A DNA stretch of 64,000 nucleotides from positions 62,001-126,000 of the forward strand of contig CAYSEW010000001.1 in NCBI GenBank assembly GCA_964430245.1, written 5' to 3'. Below the pieces are notes generated by a model, which searched no databases, was not told the DNA's origin, and saw nothing but the letters and a program-made list of their open reading frames with translations. This document shows positions 1 to 9,590 of the stretch, piece by piece. This DNA comes from CAYSEW01 sp964430245. GTDB lineage: Bacteria; Bacteroidota; Bacteroidia; Flavobacteriales_D; Parvicellaceae. Position 1 is the stretch's first letter. Every line of letters begins with the position of its first letter. Position numbers and translations under genes: made by a program.

Positions 1-57
1 TTAGCTATCTTATTTGCTATATTTGTCCCCCTGATTATCGATGATAATGAACCTTAA
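1..57 (+). CDS. C-terminal tail of an upstream gene (partial)
   Basis: The first frame is open from base 1 to a TAA at 55-57 and encodes 18 residues ending in IIDDNEP. The stretch is strongly hydrophobic (LAILFAIFVPLII), so it could be the last membrane helix of an integral membrane protein cut by the window edge. The product cannot be named from so short a piece, and the frame could be open by chance. Confidence 0.35.
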   Translation, partial: LAILFAIFVPLIIDDNEP

Positions 58-71
58 ATTTAATTTACTCA

Positions 72-2300
72 ATGAGCAATAATCAACACAAGATATTTTA
101 TACTAAAACTGATGAGGCGCCAGCATTGGCTACTTATTCACTATTATCTATAGTTAAAGCATTTACTTCTACTGCTGGAATAGAAGTTGAATTAAAAGAT
201 ATTTCATTAGCAGGTAGGATTTTAGCCAATTTTCCTGATTTTTTAAACCAGGACCAACAAGTTGAAGATTCATTGTCCTTATTAGGTGAATTAGCAAAAA
301 AACCAGAAGCTAATATTATTAAGCTTCCCAATATTAGTGCTTCTATTCCTCAGCTAAAAGCAGCAATAAAAGAATTACAGGATAATGGATATAATCTTCC
401 TTCATACCCAGAAGAACCTAAAACTGACAAGGAAAAAAATATAAAAGCTACTTATGATAAAATTAAAGGTAGTGCTGTAAACCCTGTTTTGAGAGAAGGA
501 AATTCTGACAGAAGAGCGCCTAAAGCAGTAAAAAATTATGCGAAAAAGAACCCTCATTCAATGGGGAAATGGTCATCTTCTTCAAAAACTCATGTTTCAT
601 CTATGCCTAAAGGAGATTTTTATGGGAGTGAGAAGTCAATGACTTTAGCTGAAAATAAAAATGTAGCTATTGAGTTTATTTCATCTGAAGGAGAAAGAAC
701 CTCATTAAAAAGGAATCTTAAATTACAACTCGGGGAAATTGTTGATGTTTCAGTAATGAGCATGGCTGAGCTAAAGCTCTTTTTAGAAAAAGAAATCAAT
801 GATGCAAAAGAAAAAGACATCTTGTTTTCTTTGCATCTAAAAGCGACCATGATGAAGGTTTCTGACCCTATAATTTTTGGTGCAGTTGTAAAAGTTTTCT
901 ATAAAGAAATTTTTGAAAAATATAAAGAGAGATTTAATGAAATTGGAGTAGATGTCAAAAATGGAATAGGGGATATATATAATAAAATTGAAAATTTATC
1001 AGAAGAAGTTAGAATAACTATTTTGAAAGATATTGAAGAGCTATATAGCTCTAAGCCTGACCTTGCAATGGTTAATTCTGATAAAGGAATTACCAACCTA
1101 CATGTTCCAAGTGATGTGATCATTGATGCATCTATGCCAGCAATGATTAGAACATCTGGTCAGATGTGGAATAAAAAAGGAGAACAGCAAGATACAAAAG
1201 CAGTTATTCCAGATCGGTCTTATGCTGGTGTATATCAAGCAACAATTGATTTCTGCAAGGAAAATGGAGCTTTTGATCCAGCTAATATGGGTAGTGTTCC
1301 TAATGTTGGATTAATGGCTCAGAAAGCAGAAGAGTATGGGTCTCACGATAAGACATTTCAAATGGACAAAGCAGGTTTTGTTCGAGTTGTAGATGAGAAT
1401 GATGAAGTATTGTTAGAGCAAGAAGTAGGTGAAGGTGATATTTTTAGGATGTGTCAAGTAAAAGACGCTCCTATAAGGGATTGGGTTAAATTGGCAGTTT
1501 CTAGAGCTAGAGCTACTAATGTGCCTGCTGTTTTTTGGTTAGATGAAAATAGAGCTCATGATAATCAACTGATTAATAAAGTAAAAGAATATCTTTCAGA
1601 TCATGATACTTCAGGATTAGAAATACATATTAAGTCACCTGTTGAGGCTACAAAATTTTCCTTAGAAAGGATTAATAAAGGCTTAGATACTATTTCAGTA
1701 ACTGGAAATGTGTTAAGAGATTATTTAACTGATTTATTTCCTATTTTGGAATTAGGGACAAGTGCGAAAATGCTATCTATTGTACCTTTAATGAATGGCG
1801 GTGGACTATTTGAAACTGGTGCTGGAGGGTCTGCTCCAAAACATGTACAGCAGTTCAATGAAGTAGGGTATTTAAGATGGGACTCTTTAGGAGAGTTTCT
1901 TGCTCTAGCAGTATCATTGGAACACCTAAGTAATACTACTGGAAATAAAAAAGCTAAAATATTAGCAGATGCATTGGATAAGGCAACTGAACAATTATTG
2001 GAAAATAATAAATCACCGGCTAGGAAATTAGGACAAATTGATAATAGAGGTAGTCATTTCTATTTATCATTATATTGGGCAAAAGCTTTATCTCAGCAGC
2101 ATGATGATCTGGATTTACAGAATAAGTTCAATGAAGTTTATCAGTCACTTGCAAATAACGAATCAACAATAGCTGATGAATTGATTAATGCTCAGGGACA
2201 AGCAGTCGATGTAAATGGTTATTATTATCCAAATGATCAAATCGCAGCTAAGGCCATGCAGCCAAGCGATACATTGAATTCAATAATTAATGCTATTTAG
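72..2300 (+). CDS. icd: Isocitrate dehydrogenase, NADP-dependent, monomeric type
   Basis: This 742-residue protein matches the monomeric (type II) isocitrate dehydrogenase family in length and throughout. The enzyme oxidatively decarboxylates isocitrate to 2-oxoglutarate in the TCA cycle and makes NADPH in the cytoplasm. The N-terminus MSNNQHKIFYTKTDEAPALA and the isocitrate-binding stretch EGNSDRRAPKAVKNYAKKNP near residues 142-161 are typical of the family. Another conserved block, GGGLFETGAGGSAPKHVQQF, lies near residues 576-595. There is no relation to the shorter dimeric enzymes of about 415 residues. The gene stands alone. The convergent gene on the other strand ends directly after its stop. 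The start is the first ATG after the upstream stop, and no promoter box was recognised in the short leader. Confidence 0.97.
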   Translation: MSNNQHKIFYTKTDEAPALATYSLLSIVKAFTSTAGIEVELKDISLAGRILANFPDFLNQDQQVEDSLSLLGELAKKPEANIIKLPNISASIPQLKAAIKELQDNGYNLPSYPEEPKTDKEKNIKATYDKIKGSAVNPVLREGNSDRRAPKAVKNYAKKNPHSMGKWSSSSKTHVSSMPKGDFYGSEKSMTLAENKNVAIEFISSEGERTSLKRNLKLQLGEIVDVSVMSMAELKLFLEKEINDAKEKDILFSLHLKATMMKVSDPIIFGAVVKVFYKEIFEKYKERFNEIGVDVKNGIGDIYNKIENLSEEVRITILKDIEELYSSKPDLAMVNSDKGITNLHVPSDVIIDASMPAMIRTSGQMWNKKGEQQDTKAVIPDRSYAGVYQATIDFCKENGAFDPANMGSVPNVGLMAQKAEEYGSHDKTFQMDKAGFVRVVDENDEVLLEQEVGEGDIFRMCQVKDAPIRDWVKLAVSRARATNVPAVFWLDENRAHDNQLINKVKEYLSDHDTSGLEIHIKSPVEATKFSLERINKGLDTISVTGNVLRDYLTDLFPILELGTSAKMLSIVPLMNGGGLFETGAGGSAPKHVQQFNEVGYLRWDSLGEFLALAVSLEHLSNTTGNKKAKILADALDKATEQLLENNKSPARKLGQIDNRGSHFYLSLYWAKALSQQHDDLDLQNKFNEVYQSLANNESTIADELINAQGQAVDVNGYYYPNDQIAAKAMQPSDTLNSIINAI

Positions 2301-4484
2301 TTAGAATTGGAATCTTAGTTGAGCCCTTATTTCTGATTTACTATTCCCGTTGATCTCATTAAGTCCAGAGCTGATTGTGTCAACATTGGTGTATTTCCAT
2401 CTTGACCAACGAATCCAACAATCAATTCCTTTTTTAATTTTATATCTGGCAGTAATGTATGTCCTTGAACCTCTATTGTAATAAGCTGGTATTCTGTAAT
2501 AGTACAAAACATCATTCTCATAACTATATATTCTAGAATTATAAGAGTCTGTGTCAAAAAGAGCAAACCTTGCATTAAATGATAATTTTTTCATGGGTGG
2601 TTTTAAGATGAAATCTTGTAATATCAAAATTCCATCCTCTTTTTCTCCACCACCTCTATGATAGGTCATATATTCTATTCTACTTCTTAGCTGAATAGCA
2701 TCAGAGATTTGAACATTTAAATTAAAACGATAATTCCATTGATCAACAGTTTCTACATTATCGATATCCCTTTCTAACTCAAGATCGGTATTGTAAGGTT
2801 TATTTCTATGTCTTATTCTGCCATAAAGCTCCATTTTTTTATGGGGTTTATATTTTAATTGTGAGAAAATATCATATCCATTAGTGTTAGGAGCATCTAC
2901 TTGATACCTCATCCAAGGAAAAGAAAATTGATCAAAATAGGTCGACAATGTCCATTTTTTATTCAATTTTATGTTCAATCCTGTTAGTATTCCTTTCTCA
3001 TTGATATTGGTACTTCCTTCTGCTATTGCATTGCTGAAAACACTTTGATAATCTTTACCATAATTTCTATAAAATGCAGAGATTGAAACTCTTGGGTGCA
3101 ATGAGGCAAGCATCCCGTGAAGTTGTGCCATTCCGCCATTATTACTTCTACTTATTTCACCAAAAAAATTAAAGTTTTGATGGACCCAATTATAGTTTGC
3201 TCCAGTCACCCAATTAAAATTCGAGTTAAATTGAAATTGGCTATAAGGAACTAGAGACCTTTCTAAATTTCCATTGTAATGGGTGATTGCTGAAGCTAAT
3301 CCAACTTTTAATTTTTTATCTCTGTAAGAAATTTCACTTCCTGCAACTGTTTCTTGTATAATGTCTTTGTCTTCTATCTCGCCAACAGTACTATGTATAC
3401 CTGATGATTGAAAGCTGCTCACAGTAATGTCACCATCTGTATTTGTCGAGTCTGTCTGTAGATTAGCGTCTATCATCTTTTTAGATCCAAAAGCAAGTAC
3501 GTTTATTTTTTTCCATTGAAATTCTGTTGCTGCGCCTCTTAAAAAAATATTTTCATCTACTGATGAATAGGGTCTAATACCAATAGGATTTCTTTTAATT
3601 CCCATAATGTCAGAAGATTTTCCAAATGCAAGACCAGACCAGAAGGTTAATCCTTGACCAATCTGAACATGGTAATCTCCCAAGGCTAAAGCTTTAAATT
3701 TCCCAACATTTCTTAGAAAAAAATGGGCGGAATAAAAATCGAACCCTAGGGTTGACCTTTGATCAAATAATTCTTCAGCTTTTTTATTAGGAATAAATGA
3801 TTCACCTGCATCTTTTTCCATTGTCAAACCAATACTTATGTTATTTAAGTATTTAAATCTATAACGCATGTAGATATTATCAGGTGAACCTAATTGTTTA
3901 GAATTTCTACTATTGAACCAAGTACTGTCATCTAAATCTTGTTGTCCTTTTGTTTCTTCTAACACCCTTGAGTATCTAATAAAAAGATCATTCTTCCCAA
4001 ATTTTAGCATTTCTGAAAAAGAGATATTGGGAGCATTCAAATCAGTTGTTACCATAATAAATGGGAGTAGAGTGCGTATCTCATTTTGATTCAGTAGGTC
4101 TATTACTTGAAGCTCATAAACGGTAAGGATTTTCCCATGTTTTTCTATGTGGTCTATAATAGCATTGATCTGAAATTGATTAAGGATCCTTAGCTGCTCA
4201 AGATCATAAGAAATCTCCTTTTTATTTAAATTGATAGGATGCTCATAATAGAAACTAAGTAGGTCAAACAGAGTAGTGAAGTCAATATCTTCATCTTCTG
4301 TGTTTTCAGCAATGGTCTCTATACTTTGTTCAATGATGTATTGTTTCTGAAGCTCTTTTGCAGAGGACCTTTTGCCCTTATAATTAAGCTTGTATTTATA
4401 GGGTTGAATAGAATCTTGACTATTCAGATTAGAGCTAATGAAAAGAATTGAGACTAAAAGATATGTTATAAAAGATTTATTCAA
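2301..4484 (-). CDS. Exported helix-hairpin-helix protein with predicted outer-membrane beta-barrel
   Basis: This 727-residue protein starts with a signal peptide (MNKSFITYLLVSILFISSNLNSQ). Residues about 65-150 hold two helix-hairpin-helix-like units (LEQLRILNQFQINAIIDHIE, then VYELQVIDLLNQNEIRTLLP), of the kind found in ComEA and in GspK-like proteins of Bacteroidota. The remainder, about 500 residues, is rich in alternating aromatic strands and ends in aromatic F (LRFQF), which fits an outer-membrane barrel. The family is common in Bacteroidota and has no settled function; DNA handling at the cell surface is only a guess from the HHH part. It lies 2 nt downstream of another outer-membrane protein gene, so the two are likely co-transcribed. 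Confidence 0.7.
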   Translation of the reverse strand: MNKSFITYLLVSILFISSNLNSQDSIQPYKYKLNYKGKRSSAKELQKQYIIEQSIETIAENTEDEDIDFTTLFDLLSFYYEHPINLNKKEISYDLEQLRILNQFQINAIIDHIEKHGKILTVYELQVIDLLNQNEIRTLLPFIMVTTDLNAPNISFSEMLKFGKNDLFIRYSRVLEETKGQQDLDDSTWFNSRNSKQLGSPDNIYMRYRFKYLNNISIGLTMEKDAGESFIPNKKAEELFDQRSTLGFDFYSAHFFLRNVGKFKALALGDYHVQIGQGLTFWSGLAFGKSSDIMGIKRNPIGIRPYSSVDENIFLRGAATEFQWKKINVLAFGSKKMIDANLQTDSTNTDGDITVSSFQSSGIHSTVGEIEDKDIIQETVAGSEISYRDKKLKVGLASAITHYNGNLERSLVPYSQFQFNSNFNWVTGANYNWVHQNFNFFGEISRSNNGGMAQLHGMLASLHPRVSISAFYRNYGKDYQSVFSNAIAEGSTNINEKGILTGLNIKLNKKWTLSTYFDQFSFPWMRYQVDAPNTNGYDIFSQLKYKPHKKMELYGRIRHRNKPYNTDLELERDIDNVETVDQWNYRFNLNVQISDAIQLRSRIEYMTYHRGGGEKEDGILILQDFILKPPMKKLSFNARFALFDTDSYNSRIYSYENDVLYYYRIPAYYNRGSRTYITARYKIKKGIDCWIRWSRWKYTNVDTISSGLNEINGNSKSEIRAQLRFQF

Positions 4485-4486
4485 AT

Positions 4487-5302
4487 TTATTTAAAACAAT
4501 AGTGAATAGATATTTCAGGGCTAAAACCAAGTATTTGATGATATTGAGCTGCTAGATCAATATTCAATGATTTAATGGAAGTTCCTATTCCAAAAGCAGC
4601 AGTAGTGGGTTGTGTGCCTACACCTCCTCTTAAGGTAAAGCTTTTCATGGGTTGATAAATAATAGCTGCTTTTAAAGAAGCAGGGTACATGATGTCTTTT
4701 TCAATAGCTATCAATGTATGTAGCTGTTCAGAAATTAAATAATCAAACCCAACTTGAATAAGAGTAGGAAGCCTTTCGTCTTCATAATCAGCAAGTTTAG
4801 ATAGAGTAGGATTTTTAAGAGATGCACCGAATTTAAGATCTGAGCTTAGTTCTGCAGACAAACCAATATCTGCAGAAATAATAGAGCTATTCCCATAGTA
4901 GTTTCCTAGGTTAATATAGTGGTAATTCAATTTCATACCTGCACTAATATGTTCTCCTAGCTTCATAGAATAACCTACACCAGCTGTATGATATTGGTAG
5001 TTTTCATTTCCAAAATTTGAATAATTAACTCCAATAGCTTTGTTGTTGAAGGGAAGAGCAAATGCAATTGTTCCAGTCATTAAGTCAGATAGTAGAAAAC
5101 GATTATTAATGCTTATTCCAACTTGAGTATTATTTAGTCCAGTTAGATTTCCGACATTGTTGTTTATACTCCATAAATTGTTTTCTGTAACATTTAATCC
5201 AGCCATGGAAGTACTTACTGCTCCCTGATCATAGATTACTTGACTTTTTAAATGAAAAGATAAAATGAAAATAAAAAAAAATGACAAATATGTTTTTTTC
5301 AT
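4487..5302 (-). CDS. PorV/PorQ-like outer-membrane beta-barrel protein
   Basis: This 271-residue exported protein has a signal peptide (MKKTYLSFFFIFILSFHLKSQ). A typical opening of the PorV/PorQ/FadL-like barrels of Bacteroidota follows: a GAVSTSMAGL segment, then NNNVGNLTGL, which resembles the usual A-N-P-A-G-L turn. The rest alternates strand and turn with many glycine and aromatic residues, and the C-terminus is IHYCFK. PorV itself, a T9SS shuttle protein, is longer (about 390 residues), so this is a shorter paralogue of unknown job. It is the first gene of a pair with the HHH-barrel gene 2 nt downstream. The start is supported by the signal peptide directly after it. Confidence 0.65.
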   Translation of the reverse strand: MKKTYLSFFFIFILSFHLKSQVIYDQGAVSTSMAGLNVTENNLWSINNNVGNLTGLNNTQVGISINNRFLLSDLMTGTIAFALPFNNKAIGVNYSNFGNENYQYHTAGVGYSMKLGEHISAGMKLNYHYINLGNYYGNSSIISADIGLSAELSSDLKFGASLKNPTLSKLADYEDERLPTLIQVGFDYLISEQLHTLIAIEKDIMYPASLKAAIIYQPMKSFTLRGGVGTQPTTAAFGIGTSIKSLNIDLAAQYHQILGFSPEISIHYCFK

Positions 5303-5441
5303 TCTTCCAATTTAAAAAAAAATCCTTTCTAATGGATGAGAAAATCAATTATTCAACACCATAAGTTTGTTATTAATAGTTTATTAAAACCATATATTAT
5401 GGATTTTCTTTTTAATTTAATGAGCTAATTTTAAATATACC

Positions 5442-8400
5442 ATGCTTAATAAAATCTCCCTTTTACATATTATCATTTTATTTAACTATTTATGTCAAGC
5501 TCAGTCAAAAGGTCATTTATATCATAAGGAATTAATCAATACTAGTTTTATTGAAAATGAACAGATCAATATAAAAGCAAATGATCCTTATATATTTTCA
5601 ATGGATATGGAAAGATTATCAAATGATCTAGATGTTACGTTTAATCATAAACAGACTAATCATTTTATTTTAATAACGCTTCCTTTACCTGATGGTGGAA
5701 GTTCAACTTTTAAATTGGTTAGAAATAATGTAATGCATCCAGACCTTGCTGCAAAATTCCCTGAAATTAAAACTTTTGATGCTGTTGATGTAAATGATAA
5801 AAGGATAAAAGCTAAGCTGGATTTAACTCCTCATGGATTTCATGCAATGATTTTTAGAGATGGAAAATCAACTGTTTTTATAGACCCTTATTTAAGAAAT
5901 AATAACAAGTATTATATATCTTATGCTAAAGATGATTTCATCACTGATAAAACCATGCAATGCTCATTTTCTGGTAAAATGGATGTTGTTAAAATGAAGA
6001 TCAAGCAAGCGAATAAAGAAAAAAGTTTTGGCACATGTGAGCTGCGAACTTATAGGCTAGCTCTTGCTGCTAGTGCTGAATATACTACTTACCATGGAGG
6101 GACAGTTGCTTTAGCTCAGGCTGCTCAAGTAACTACCATGAATAGAGTTAATGGCATCTTTGAAACAGATATGGCCATTACAATGCAAATAATAGCTAAT
6201 AATAATTTAATTATATATACCAATGCCTCTTCAGATCCTTATACAAATGGGTCACCTGGATCAATGATCAATGAAAATCAAACTACAGTTAATAGTATAA
6301 TAGGCAGTGGTAATTACGATATCGGGCATGTTTTTGGTACCAATAGTGGAGGGCTTGCTGGATTAGGTGTGGTGTGTAGTAATTCTCAAAAAGCTCGTGG
6401 TGTTACTGGAAGTGCAAATCCTATTGGAGATCCTTTTGATGTAGATTATGTATCTCATGAGATGGGTCATCAATTTGGTGCAAATCACACATTCAATAAT
6501 TCCTGTAGCGGAAACAGAAATGACCCTACAGCAATGGAGCCTGGAAGTGGTAATTCTATTATGGCTTATGCTGGTATATGTTCTCCTAATACAAAGACAT
6601 TTAGTGATGATCACTTTCATGGAATTAGTTTAGAAGAAATAGAAGCAGAAATATTAAGCGGCTCTCATTCTTGTCCAGTAATTACACCATTAACTAATTC
6701 TGCTCCTGTAATAAGTAGTACTAATGGAAACGTTACTGTTCCTGCAAATACTCCTTTTGCTTTAACAGCTGTTGCAACTGATCCTGATGGAGACCCATTG
6801 ACTTATAATTGGGAACAAATGGATAATGATATTACTACTCAGCCACCATTAAGTACTTCAACAGGTGGTCCAAATTTTATTTCAAATTCCCCTTTAACAA
6901 GTCCAACTAGATATTTTCCTAATCTTACTGATCTTGCCAATGGAGGCCCTTTCACATGGGAAGTGCTTCCTAGTGTTTCAAGAACAATGAACTTTAGAGT
7001 AGTTGTAAGAGACAATGCAGCAGGAGGAGGTTGTAATGACCATGCAGATATTACTATTAGTACAGACGCAGGATCTGGTCCTTTTGTACTAACCTATCCA
7101 AGTGCTACTGGAATTACATGGACTGCTTCTTCATCCGAAACAGTAACCTGGAACGTAGCAAATACAGATAATGCACCTGTTAATTGCACCAATGTAGATT
7201 TGTTATTGTCAATTGATGGAGGTGTTACTTTTCCTACAACTTTAGCGTCCAATGTTCCTAATGATGGATCTGAAGCTATTACCGTTCCTAATCTTCCTAC
7301 TACGACAGCTAGAGTCATGGTAATAGCTGCTAATGGAACTTTCTTTGATGTTTCTGATAATGATTTTATAATAACAGGATCTTCTTGTAATGATCCTGAT
7401 ATACCTGTTGTCGCTGGATTGAACACTGCTTGTATAGATGATACAGTGAATTTATCTATTTCTTCAGGTAATTTAAATGATGCTACTGATTGGCAATGGT
7501 ATTCAGGAACCTGTGGTGGAACAGCATTAGGATCAGGGACTTCTATCAATGTAATAGTTACTACTTCTTTTCATTCTATTTATGTAAGGGGAGAAGGTGG
7601 ATGTGTGGTGCCTGGTACATGTACACAACATGATATTACTGGAGAATCATTTTCAAACACTACTACAGTATCGACTTGTGGAAATTATATATGGAATGGT
7701 CAAACATACAGTAGTACTGGATTTTATATTGACTCGCTCATATCCATAAATGGTTGTGATAGTATAGAGAATTTAGATTTAACAATCATTCAAAATTACA
7801 TGGATACAATTGTTGATACTGCATGTGGAAGTTATGTATGGAATGGTCAAACATATACTGCTACAGGTTTTTATACTGATACAGTTATAATATCAAGCGG
7901 CTGTGATAGTATTTTAAATCTGGATCTTACTATTATTCCTGGTGTCATTGATTCTGTTTCAGTTACATCATGTGCGAGCTATACATGGAATGGGCAAATA
8001 TATACGGCTACAGGCTTTTATAATGATACTATTACATCATCTACAGGCTGTGATAGTATTTTGACTCTTGACCTTACTATTAGCCCTGGAACTATTGATT
8101 CTGTTTCAGTTACATCATGTGGAAGTTATGTATGGAATGGTTTAACCTATACTAGCTCAGGTCTCTATACAGACACCTTGACCTCTTTGAGTGGTTGTGA
8201 TAGTGTTGTGAACCTGTATTTAACTATTGATCAGAATTATGCTGATACTATTGTTGTTTCTTCATGTACAGATTATGTATGGAATGGGCAAACATATACA
8301 GCTAATGGACTTTATACAGATTCGTTACTTACAGCAAATGGATGTGATAGTGTTATTACTTTGGATCTTACTATAAATAATACTTCAGAAAGCCCTTTTG

Positions 8401-9011
8401 TTTTTACATTGATTTTGGATGATTATTGTTTAGAAACAACTTGGGAATTGGTTAATTCTACAAATACCCTTTTATATAGTGGGGGTCCATATGATTGTTT
8501 CCCTAATGGTGGCGGAAACAATGCCAATGATACTATAATAGACACCTTATACCTAAACAATTTGGATTGTTATACTTTAACAATTCATGATGAATATGAT
8601 GATGGGCTAGGAGCTTCTTTATGGGGAGGGACTGATGGAAGTTGGGATTTAACAGATAATCTTGGAGCTGTTGTTTTTTCTGGAGCTGGTGATTTTGGAG
8701 ATTCAGTAACTGTTGATTTTATGGTTACTTCAGCAATTACACCACCAGTTAGTGTGGTTAATTATGATGAAGATGCGTTAATTTCAGTTTATCCAAATCC
8801 TTTTTCTTCAAATACCTTATTGACGGTTAAGAATATTAATATTCCATTTGATTTGGAGATCGTAGATATGTTAGGTAAAGTAGTAGAGAAAAAGCTGAAT
8901 TTGTCTGATAATAAAGTGACTTTAAATAAAGGAAATTTACGATCAGGAGTATATCTGTTAAGGATTCATAGCGCTATGGAAGTTCATCCTATAAGGATCG
9001 TAATACAATAA
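5442..9011 (+). CDS. Secreted zinc metalloprotease (reprolysin-like, M12B) with T9SS sorting domain
   Basis: This is a 1189-residue cell-surface or secreted protease. A signal peptide (ending near LCQAQS) is followed by a pro-region. The catalytic domain has the metzincin zinc motif HEMGHQFGANH at residues 339-349 and a Met-turn (NSIMAYAG) near 374. Residues about 420-640 hold immunoglobulin-like segments (AVATDPDGDPLTYNWEQ; VTWNVANTDNAPVNCTNVDL). Five repeats of 49 residues fill about 746-978. The last 80 residues are a T9SS type A sorting domain (ISVYPNPFSSN ... GVYLLRI). The protein would be exported by Sec, moved across the outer membrane by T9SS and anchored or released. The active site looks intact. 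A small exported protein gene follows after 18 nt. Confidence 0.9.
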   Translation: MLNKISLLHIIILFNYLCQAQSKGHLYHKELINTSFIENEQINIKANDPYIFSMDMERLSNDLDVTFNHKQTNHFILITLPLPDGGSSTFKLVRNNVMHPDLAAKFPEIKTFDAVDVNDKRIKAKLDLTPHGFHAMIFRDGKSTVFIDPYLRNNNKYYISYAKDDFITDKTMQCSFSGKMDVVKMKIKQANKEKSFGTCELRTYRLALAASAEYTTYHGGTVALAQAAQVTTMNRVNGIFETDMAITMQIIANNNLIIYTNASSDPYTNGSPGSMINENQTTVNSIIGSGNYDIGHVFGTNSGGLAGLGVVCSNSQKARGVTGSANPIGDPFDVDYVSHEMGHQFGANHTFNNSCSGNRNDPTAMEPGSGNSIMAYAGICSPNTKTFSDDHFHGISLEEIEAEILSGSHSCPVITPLTNSAPVISSTNGNVTVPANTPFALTAVATDPDGDPLTYNWEQMDNDITTQPPLSTSTGGPNFISNSPLTSPTRYFPNLTDLANGGPFTWEVLPSVSRTMNFRVVVRDNAAGGGCNDHADITISTDAGSGPFVLTYPSATGITWTASSSETVTWNVANTDNAPVNCTNVDLLLSIDGGVTFPTTLASNVPNDGSEAITVPNLPTTTARVMVIAANGTFFDVSDNDFIITGSSCNDPDIPVVAGLNTACIDDTVNLSISSGNLNDATDWQWYSGTCGGTALGSGTSINVIVTTSFHSIYVRGEGGCVVPGTCTQHDITGESFSNTTTVSTCGNYIWNGQTYSSTGFYIDSLISINGCDSIENLDLTIIQNYMDTIVDTACGSYVWNGQTYTATGFYTDTVIISSGCDSILNLDLTIIPGVIDSVSVTSCASYTWNGQIYTATGFYNDTITSSTGCDSILTLDLTISPGTIDSVSVTSCGSYVWNGLTYTSSGLYTDTLTSLSGCDSVVNLYLTIDQNYADTIVVSSCTDYVWNGQTYTANGLYTDSLLTANGCDSVITLDLTINNTSESPFVFTLILDDYCLETTWELVNSTNTLLYSGGPYDCFPNGGGNNANDTIIDTLYLNNLDCYTLTIHDEYDDGLGASLWGGTDGSWDLTDNLGAVVFSGAGDFGDSVTVDFMVTSAITPPVSVVNYDEDALISVYPNPFSSNTLLTVKNINIPFDLEIVDMLGKVVEKKLNLSDNKVTLNKGNLRSGVYLLRIHSAMEVHPIRIVIQ
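7677..8376 (+). repeat. Five tandem 49-residue (147-bp period) repeats inside the metalloprotease gene
   Basis: The repeat unit reads roughly C-G-S-Y-x-W-N-G-Q-T-Y-T-x-T-G-x-Y-x-D-T, followed by a spacer, GCDSI and LDLTI. The leading cysteine codons fall at 7677, 7824, 7971, 8118 and 8265, a spacing of exactly 147 bases each time (residues 746, 795, 844, 893, 942). Copies 2 to 4 are the most alike at DNA level (for example the shared GATTCTGTTTCAGTTACATC before copies 3 and 4), which points to recent internal duplication. Each copy has two cysteines that may pair. Confidence 0.9.
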
Positions 9012-9029
9012 GACTTTTTTATTAAAAAG

Positions 9030-9590
9030 ATGAGGTTTTTCTATTTTTCATTTTTCATTTTCTTGAATTTGATCATATTGGGTCAAAAAAAACAAGTTTA
9101 TTATGAAATGGGAAGACCCAATCCTTTAGATTATAATATTGCTAAACGCATTATAGGAAAAGAATACAAGCTGGTATTTGTTTATGCTGGACGGAAAATG
9201 ATTGATAGTCTAGGAATAGAACATTTCGAAAAATCAAATAAATCAGTTAGGAAAAATCAAATAAAGAAACATGGAGATGAATGGAACTTCGAATTCAATA
9301 AAGAGGTAGATAATGAATTAACCATACATCAATCTTTAAGAACTATTATAAAGAACAGTGGAGAATATAAAAGTCAAACTTTAAATGAGCTGTATATTTT
9401 ATTTGATAGAAAGAAATGTTGTGTTAAAAAATATAGCGCTTTTTTGGTTGGAAGAATTTTAATTGGGGATCAATATGAAATGAAGGTGCTATGTAAAATG
9501 AAAATAGATGCAAAAGAAAAGGTGATTAAAAAGGTGATAGATAAAGATTTGCCTTTGCCATTTACTTTTGAGGAAAATGGCATTTATTAA
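9030..9590 (+). CDS. Small exported protein of unknown function
   Basis: This 186-residue protein is not recognised. It starts with a hydrophobic signal peptide of about 19 residues (MRFFYFSFFIFLNLIILGQ) with no lipobox cysteine. The mature part is basic and charged (many K, E and D) and has a CC pair near residue 131. No domain, membrane helix or catalytic motif is evident. The gene follows the metalloprotease gene on the same strand after 18 nt, so the two may share a transcript. Its last 4 nt overlap the convergent trmB gene tail-to-tail. Confidence 0.6.
   Translation: MRFFYFSFFIFLNLIILGQKKQVYYEMGRPNPLDYNIAKRIIGKEYKLVFVYAGRKMIDSLGIEHFEKSNKSVRKNQIKKHGDEWNFEFNKEVDNELTIHQSLRTIIKNSGEYKSQTLNELYILFDRKKCCVKKYSAFLVGRILIGDQYEMKVLCKMKIDAKEKVIKKVIDKDLPLPFTFEENGIY

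Noticed and set aside
7094..7549. Open frame of 151 codons on the minus strand inside the metalloprotease gene
   Set aside because: It lies fully antisense to a gene with clear domains, has no leader, and its composition mirrors the Ser/Thr-rich coding strand. It is a shadow frame.
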